From the NCBI RefSeq assembly GCF_949628215.1, contig NC_134278.1, positions 38,954,115-39,018,114 on the forward strand: a stretch of DNA of 64,000 nt, given 5' to 3'. Of the stretch, positions 51,901 to 60,900 are shown in pieces. The stretch comes from Phalacrocorax aristotelis (taxonomy: Eukaryota > Chordata > Aves > Suliformes > Phalacrocoracidae). The stretch's first letter is position 1; the number at the start of each line of letters is the position of its first letter. The position numbers and the translations under genes are program-made. The notes beneath the pieces were generated by a model. That model was not told the DNA's origin, ran no database searches, and worked only from the letters and a program-made list of their open reading frames with translations.

Positions 51901-54900
51901 TCACAATACAGTGAAATTACAGTTATCCAGCAGGGCAATCTACACTTACTGTTAATATGGGAAGGATTAAAACCAATGCTTTATTGCATAGTAATATTAA
52001 ACTAACAATACTAATAGCAAACCCATGTTCTAAGGTACACTGCAAGGTAGTTCAGAACAGAAATTCAAGTAAATTTGCTTTTATATCAGAGTCAGGCCTC
52101 CCAAGGATGCAGAATTTGACCTACTGTATCTTTTGTAATACTACAGTCCAGTTTGCCTGCCAAATGCCTATCCATTCACCTTGCAGTATGCTGCAGGCAA
52201 CTTATTACCTATCCTACCTTGATCATCTCCTGCTAGCACAGAAGTGTAGATTTTTCACAACATATAATTCATTTGCTAGATAACTTATGTTGTATTCAGA
52301 AATATAGTAGGTATACAAAATATAGTGTACTGTATATACCACTAAACATAGTGTACCGTACTGAATATACTGTATATGCCAGAATACATAGAACCTATAC
52401 TGCCAGTGAGACTGGGAAAGCAGGATTATTTGTCGATGACATGTATTGCTAAGGTTTATGTGACATTTAAAGTGCCAGTTTGATGTTGCATCTTGAAGTA
52501 TTTGATATTCGTGTTTTCCTAGTTATTCTGAACTGCAGCAATTCTTCCAGCTTCCTCCCCCTGCTTCTTCTTTCACATGGATTCCAAAAAAAAAACTTGC
52601 CGTGGGGCAGAAGAGTTCTGCAGATGAGGAAGAAGCTCAAGTAGCAGAGAGGCACTGTTACACACCCTCCCAAAAGTCTTGGGTAGAAGGAAAGTCATCT
52701 TGTCCAGCCTCCTGCTCAGAACAACATTAAGCCCAACACCAGATCAGGGCAGTCATGGCTAGTCAGGTCTTGAAAAAATCTCCAGGAATGGAGAGTCCAC
52801 TAGCTCACACTGGAGATCTGCTCCAGTACTGCCCTGTTCTCCAAGTGAAATAGTTTCTTCCTTATGTCCAGCCAACCTCTGAAACCGCAGTCTGTTGTTA
52901 TTACCCTTCATTATAGTCAATTATCATTTCCAAGAAAATTTTGGCTCTGGTCTGCAACTCCCCTTGAAGTAGTTGTAGGCCACTATTAAGAGTCCCCTTT
53001 TAGCCCCCTCTTTGCCAGATGAAAGAGGCCCAGCTCCCTCAATCTCTCTCTGCAGAGATATGCTCTAGATCCCTGGAGTCCTGGTAACCCTCTGCCAACC
53101 CCCTCTCCCTTAAACAGGAGAGCCCAGAACTGAACTGGATGCAGTATTCCTAGTTTGGCCTCACCTGCACTAATTAGAAGGTTCTGTAGTATCTATGAGA
53201 CTGTATCATTTATAACGACTACCAGCTTCATCCTGCAGATTTAATTTAAGTAAGGGATGGGGTTTTTATTTACTTAACACAGGTTCAAAGGTTTTCTCAT
53301 TACCATATGAAACATTAAGGGAAATTTCAGTATTTTCACAAGAAAGCCATTCCAATTCTCAATTTATGCATGTCTGACAATTATTTAAGAGTTTAAAAAA
53401 GAAAAAAAGGGGCGGAGGGAAAAAAAAAAAAAAGGCAAGATTGCAGTGCAGTAATGGGTCATCATACCTGGACTCCTCCCAGCAGTAAAACAGGCAAACT
53501 ACTCGAAGCTTACTAAGTTACCAAAATTGTATTCTGAAAGATAAGACTGAAGTATGCTTGATGAGGTCTGCAATAATCCTGGCCAAAGGAAAAAAGTTAG
53601 CTGTCCTTTTCTGTTGTGGGATAGGACAACTAGGTGCATTACTACTCAATTTTACAGTTTTCAGTAATTCAGAAGAATAAAAACACCTAAGTTCCAAGCT
53701 ACAGGTGCTTTGTCCAAAAGAACAAAGCAAAAAAACCCAAATAAATCATCTTTCAATTGCAATGCGAATCAATATTTTACAATATTAATGGTTATCTACT
53801 CTGCATAAATGAGCAACTGCTTAAACAGTAGCCAAGACGCCTGAGCTCTTTCAAACATCTCAAAAGCTTGTGTTCTAGTTCTTGGCAATGACAAAGCAAA
53901 GCAAAGAGGATACAATCACAAATTGCAGAATAATTAGTCCCAGACATCCTAGAATAGATGACTCTCTGGTCTTGCTTTCTGAGTAAGATTACATTTCAGT
54001 TAATAAAATTGACACTTCTGGAAAAAAATTGAGTTCAACAAATTAAATAGGAATATGCAAAACACTGTCTACATGACAGCCGTAGCTATCCTCTCCTAAA
54101 GAAGTGGCTGAGATACAATGTCATCTTTAATAAACTAAAGCTAAGAACAGAAACAGGGAATGCAGAAGCCACTAGTACCCAGTATTAGCATTCATAGCAG
54201 AGTTAGCATGACTCAGTGGAGCATTCCTGGTGTGAGAGGGCTGATGAGTTCATTAAGCTGCCACACAAGTTAAGATCTCCTGATTACACAACAGTGGGTT
54301 TACCACCATGTAAGTTAAATCACATTAACTGGCCTAATTCCTTGTCTTCACAGAACAGGAGTGAACACTGCCTACATTTACTGCAGTCCTCTTCAGATTA
54401 CCAGCTGCTAATGCTGCCTTGGAACAACGGGCTCAGTTCAACACAGACTCAGATTTCAGAGAGCTGGTTAGGTATTCCCGTCTGAAAGGAGTTAGCCCTC
54501 TACTTCTATTTGCATATTATTACTCTAAGCAGATTTTAATAAAATATGTTAAGTGTTGTCACAACTAATCACATGTGCAGCAGAACTAATTTGCCACCAC
54601 TGGCTTTAGATGCATTTTTGTTTTAGAAGATATTTTTGATCCTCCCCCTACTGATCTGTGGGCTTTGCTTTATGAACAGAAGACCTGATTTCTGTCCTCA
54701 CCTTGTCAATAAGCACCTGAGCAGTTCTAGCTCTTCTGTTTTACAGGTACCAACCCTACCTGTTCACCTTCAGCCATCCCCTTCCTGCTCACTTTTAGTC
54801 ACATAATCCTGGCTCCCCCAGCTTTGCAGTCAGACCATTATAAGCAGCTTATACTATTATGCATAACCCTGAAAAAAGGAGTAGCCTTTTGCTGCGAAGG

Positions 54901-57900
54901 GACGCCTGACTGTCAGGTCAGCAGAAGCCTGGGAGTGAGCTGGGAACATCCTGTGCCAGCAGAAGAAGAGCCAGGTTTCAGTTCAGCCAGGCAAGAGTAT
55001 GGAGACTGCAAGAAGAGATGCTGACAGTGAAGTTTCTCTACCTCCCCATGAAGTGGCTCCAGCAGGGGCTGCTGGAGCTGCCTGCCCAGTAGCAGCAAAA
55101 TCTGGCTGAAGATCCAGAAGATCACTGGATGGTTTAGAAGAGCTGCCAAGGAAAGGAAAAGAGATATTAAATAAGGGAGGAATTTGTCCATTTTAATCAA
55201 GTTTAAAAAAAATCGTGACTGGATTGTAGGAATTACCCTTACTTTGGATGACTAATGAAACCATTGAGAGACACTTTTTTTTTCAGGCTTCAGGATTAAA
55301 GCAGTGGCCACGAACACCCCTACTGCAGTAAGTGCCAAGATTACATTACACCCCAGGATGGGGTTTTAACTTACTTCCATTACTTGACAATGTAACAGAT
55401 CTATGAGACTTTCACAATCCTAAAAACCCGCACCAAAAAAAAGAAAAAACCCAAACAAAAACAAAAAACCCAACAAACAACTAACAAAAAAACAAACCTC
55501 AAACAAAAAACCAAACTCCCAGGTCGTCCCTAAGGACAGAGCAATTAACTGCTGCAACTGAAGCCAGCTCCATTCTACTTCAAAATTTCATTGTGCAATG
55601 TCAGAAAGCAAGAAACCTGCATTTCCGGGCAAGAAATAAGGATTAGGTAGAAGAAAGTTGGTAAAACTTCTATGCCTTAAGCCAGCCAGGTATTTGCTTA
55701 GGAAACAAGGCCTTGTTCATTTAGAACATCTAAATAATAAACAATAGAGGTTCTTTCTTCAGTGAAGTACTTCACCTGACATTTAACTGAAGTTAGTCAC
55801 GTCTCCAGACTTTTGCTTCAAGCTTAGAGCTTTTACATGTCTAGAGCTCTCTCATTTCTGCTCATCACAATGAGCAACAGTGGTTTGTTCTGGCTTTGAC
55901 TTGAAAGCAAGGTTCAGATTTTCTCATTGGTCAAATGTTTATTTTTTGTTAACCTCCAGAAGTTCCTTATTTTTGTTCTTCATTAACAGATTTGAACAGC
56001 AAGAAAGAGAAATCTCAATTCAGCAGCAGTTTTAGAAACAGAACACTAAAGGTCAAAGACTACTTTAGATTTGCACATTACTTCAGTCTATTCAATTAAA
56101 AGTTTATGTTGGGAACAGTACAACATCCCTACTACACTGAAAGCAAATCAGAGTAGCCACAATTTGTTGTTTGTTTGTTTTGTTAAGAGCTCATTTGTGA
56201 TCTGTACTGGTATAATAATGCAGTCTGTTCCATACTGATGTACACTACCTGTAAAGTAAGCAAAATCTTGCAGGCGAGCCTCCTGTTACAAGTGTGGCTT
56301 TGCCATCTACATCAAGCTCAGTAACTAAAATGTGCCTTTTAACTTACCTGACTGGAGCAGCTGTAGATGAAGTTGCAAAAAGATCAACTGGAGGAGATGT
56401 ATCAATAGTTTTCGCTGGAGTAGAACTAGGAGACGTAACAGTTGTGGCTGGAGAAGACTGAAGAAATATTTTAAATATACGTTCAGTATACCAGCATTTC
56501 TTCACAAACAACTCACACACAGATTCGCATACTTTAAAAATCCAATTTTTCCATCAGGTTGTCTTACTGTGAGCTGTTCCCCCTTTTGAAAGAATTTAAG
56601 GAAGACTGGGCTAAGTTTTCAGAGGGTGGTAGAGCTGAGAAACTCCAGGGTGACTCTACCTAGCAATGCCTGGCTCAAGAGGAAATGCCTATTTTATGCA
56701 TTCAGAGCACCTGCAAACACCAGCAACCCATCTCATATGAGCTTTAGTCCCTTGGGGTCAAGGCTTACCCAACATCTAGGCAACTAACTCCGAGACTTGT
56801 GATCTGGAGTTGCCTTACCTGCCTTTTAAAGTCCCCATTAGGGTAACTAACAGTTCCTATGTGTCAAAGGATTCTCAGCAACTTCCAAGAAAATAGCTTG
56901 CTCCCCATCAAACTCTCTCCTCTCAGTTTTAAGACTGTCCTGAAGATGGGAGGAACAAAGTATTTTTGTAGGTTTGTGTCTACATCCGTCAGACCCTTCA
57001 TTTTGTCTACAGAATGAAATATCTGTTCATCCACAACAGCACCTTAGTACTCTAACCATAGAAATGGTGGGAGAAGAGAAATGGTTAGAAGCTAAATTAG
57101 CAGTGTGTACATTAAACTCTCTTCAGTCAGAAAGTTTAAGAGCCATCAACAGTGCTAACAGTTAAGTCCTTGGGAAGATATCTAAGACAACTCAGCCTAT
57201 GATTTTGCTTCATTAGCTCCTCCAATTCTGTATAAAGATACTTAAAGTATGGCAAGGACAGACACTCACAAAAGTATATTGCAACTCTTCACGGTAACTT
57301 GAGTCTTCAAGTGCACAGAAGAGTGTCAATTTAATTCTAAAAGATACCACAAGCTTTGTTACAGCATCTCACATGCCAGAGAGATCCCCTTCCTATGAAA
57401 CAAGTTCTATGTTACTACTGTTTGCCATTCTGACCACTTCCAAGAAAGAAAAAGAATGGCAAATTTGAAGCAATTCTCTTGTGAGTTTTGCTACTGCCAT
57501 CCCATCATCACAGCTCTAGCAGGAGATGGATATAAGCTTGCTAGACTCTCCTCAATCCTTTACTAAGGTTTGAGACTAAATTGGTCCAAATTCTTCATGT
57601 AAACTAGGGAAGAGGGGGTTATTTAACAGTGTAAGAACACTGAGCCATAATGTAGTTCACACCAACTGCTACCGTATCGGATAAGAGGTTTGTTTTTCTG
57701 TTTTTTACGAAAGTGCTCTTTGGAAAGAATTTTAAGAGCTTTCAGTAGAATCAACCATTGAACTGTCTGTCAGATTCAGAAGTTTTCATTAAGTTCTTCC
57801 TGCACTATACGCACTATTAGGCACAGAACTTTTGTACCTGGCAATGCTTCAGGGATACCAGGAACTACTATTACTAACATCGTTAAGCTCATCAGTTTAA

Positions 57901-60900
57901 CTGACACTCAAACCAAGATGTTTTCACTGGCAACTCTTGCTTTAGATTAAGTTGAGCAGTCTCACTAATAAAGGCCATTCTGGAATTTGGTATATCAGAT
58001 GAAAGTTTTCTTGGCTTTTCACATAAATGTAGTTTTAAAAGAGCCAGTATTTCCTCCTGAAAAGCTACAAATGGAGTGAAGAATTTTGAGGACAAATAGT
58101 ACAAAGTAAGTTTCTCCCCGACATGAGGATTAGAAAAAAAATTGAGACAAAGCTTTAGGTATCTTTTATGTTTTCACAAAGTGTGACCATCAAATCCCAC
58201 ACTGCTGAAAGTACTATGGTCCTTCAGATCAGCAAAGTGCTTTTACGGGGCCGTTATTTACAAGGCCATTCAAAGATGTAACTTTGTTACTTCAGTAGGG
58301 CCTGGGTGGCAAAGTCTAAAAAGCAAATAAGGAGAAGGAGATTTAACTCCTTATGTCCTTAATATGTTCTACAGCATACCATCTGAACAAGAACTAACTA
58401 GTACAGCAATTGACAGTATTTACCTTGCTCAGAGGAGAAGGAGCCCCAGATCTAAGGGGAAAAAAAAAGCGTAGGTGGGTTTCAGATAAGTACACTTTTG
58501 GAAACTATTTTTCTAGTCATCAAAATTCATGCAAAAAGACCAAGAGATAAGCATGACAGCTTTCTGCAGATCTCTACAATCGATGCCCTCCTCATTTCTC
58601 AAGCTTTCATTTGCCACTTTAGACAAGGAATGCAAATTGTTACTTCAAAGCTTAAATGAATATTTTAAACTAATTGGTATCACAGGATTATTCTGCCTTT
58701 TAAATAAGATCTTCTAAATGGAAGAAAGGCAGAGATGCATGCAAGCGTCTTGCATTAGGGCCTACAGGAGCCAGTAGGAAAGAGCTATTGGAATAAGGCA
58801 TCACCATTTTATAAAATCATGCAACAGTAGCAGAATAAGGCCAATATGGAAGCAGTTATCCAACATGTGTCTTCTGAGTATGTGTCAGCAAATTTTCAGT
58901 CTACTGTTCTCTTACAGAAAGTAAGAGTTACATTAAAACAGTGATATTTAAAAGTATGGAAACAGTTAGTTGGAAAATCCAAGCTGAAAGTTCTCTTGCA
59001 TGCAAGAAAAATCACACTAACCGACAAAGCCTTAATCTTAAGTTAAAATGTATGCCAGCGTATTTGTTTACTTTCATTATTATGAGGTATGAAAATACTG
59101 CTACATATTTTTAGAGCTGCTTTGATCTATGAGATGAAAGGAGGAGTTGAAGTTAAAACTGCACCAGTATTGAACCATCCCATAGGCTACTGGAATTGGA
59201 TAAGTCCTAGGAGCCGTAGAACTGATTAGAAGATGCGGAGCTAAGACAGAAATGACTAAAAATAACTTAATGACTACGTTCAAAAGCAAGCAACGGTTTA
59301 GGTACAATTTAAAGAAGATATCTACTTCAACTTATTCAAGCGATCATAAAAAAACCCCTATAACCATGTCCCCATGCACGGGATATGTAACCATATGTAC
59401 TCACCCTTCGCTAAATTGCAAGGAAAGCAACAGTAAAAGAGAAAACACAGGTTTAGCTTAATCCTTCCTAGACTTAGCCATGACAAGTATCTAGTAAGAA
59501 GATGCAAAGCCATTAGAAAACAAAACAATTTTCATTATAAAAGCCTTCACAGCAGGGCAAACCAGTTCCTTCTAGGAGTTTTCCATAGTTAATTTTACTT
59601 CATTTTGGAAGGTGTCTAGTTGTTCAGTGTGTCATTTCCCCCACCCCCAGTACAAAAAAAGTGTTGCCATTGAGATGTCTTTGTAAGAGAAAGGTAAAGC
59701 CTAGTCTTACCACAGCTTATTTTCTAGCTAAGTGACAAAAGGAGGTAGGGGGTAGCAAACCTAAACACCAGCTAGCCTCACATTGTTACTATTATGCCTC
59801 GATACATAGTACAACACATATACCTACTTGTTGCCAGGTTTTTTTCCTTCCAGTGAGTTTAGATGTTGCTCAAGTGTCTCCATGAGACTGCTAGGAGCCT
59901 TGAAAGCAAAGAGAAAGATACACTTCTGAACACTATACATTGACCTAACAATACTTCAAAATCCAGCACCAACTTCCATGAAGTCCACCATGTGCATGCT
60001 CATGCTGTTATTTTATTTACACCACTGAAAATAGTGGATTTCCATGCGAGAATTAATCAGGCAAAGACAGCTTTTGAAAGGTAATACTGTGTCCAAATTT
60101 GCAGAGAGAAAACGTTTACCTCTGCTAAACAGCACCTGAAGCCTAAATCCAGGATGTGCTGCTGATCATGCTTTGAGTCAGCATTAAACACTGACAACAG
60201 CACAGGCATCCACAGGGTTAATTTTAAGAGTAACAGGTTCGAGGTCATCCATTCAGTTTTGCTTGTAGTCAAACCTCCAACACCTCTCTCACGACCAGAG
60301 GGTTAGATAATATTTGCAGTCTAAACAACACAACCTAAAAGCCCTTTCCAATGCCTCCAAAAGCAGCTACCTTTGGTTCAAGACTCCCAACATCACAAAA
60401 CCTTATAGCTATTCCTTCTCAAAATAGTAGCCAGGGCACAGGTTGCTGAGCCCAGCAGCTAACTCAAAATTTGGGAAGATTACTGTTTTAGACATCTACA
60501 AAAACTAAGCTTTTTCAAGCCTCCCTGATCTTGGGTTTTATTTTAAGCAGCTTTTTTGTGGTCAGGCAATACTCCCAAGCATGCACTGTTGTTACAATGA
60601 TAGAGAGCAAAAGTAGTTGTAATTACAGATGACAGTGTGCTTAGCTACTCCGGTATAAAAACGGAGTCCAGATAAGTAGAACCCTACATGATCAACAAGC
60701 AAGGAGGAAACCCTTGAGATACACAATAGCATATAATAATTCATTCATTCATCAGGGTTACCAGTTCATCAATGGTACAGTCTTTAAACAGGGAATTCTC
60801 TTTATCAGTCTCTTTCAGATAAACCACTATTCCTGACAGGGTTTTCATAAATAATGTCTTTAATTTCAGGGTATATATATGCATTTAAAAAGTCAGTTTG

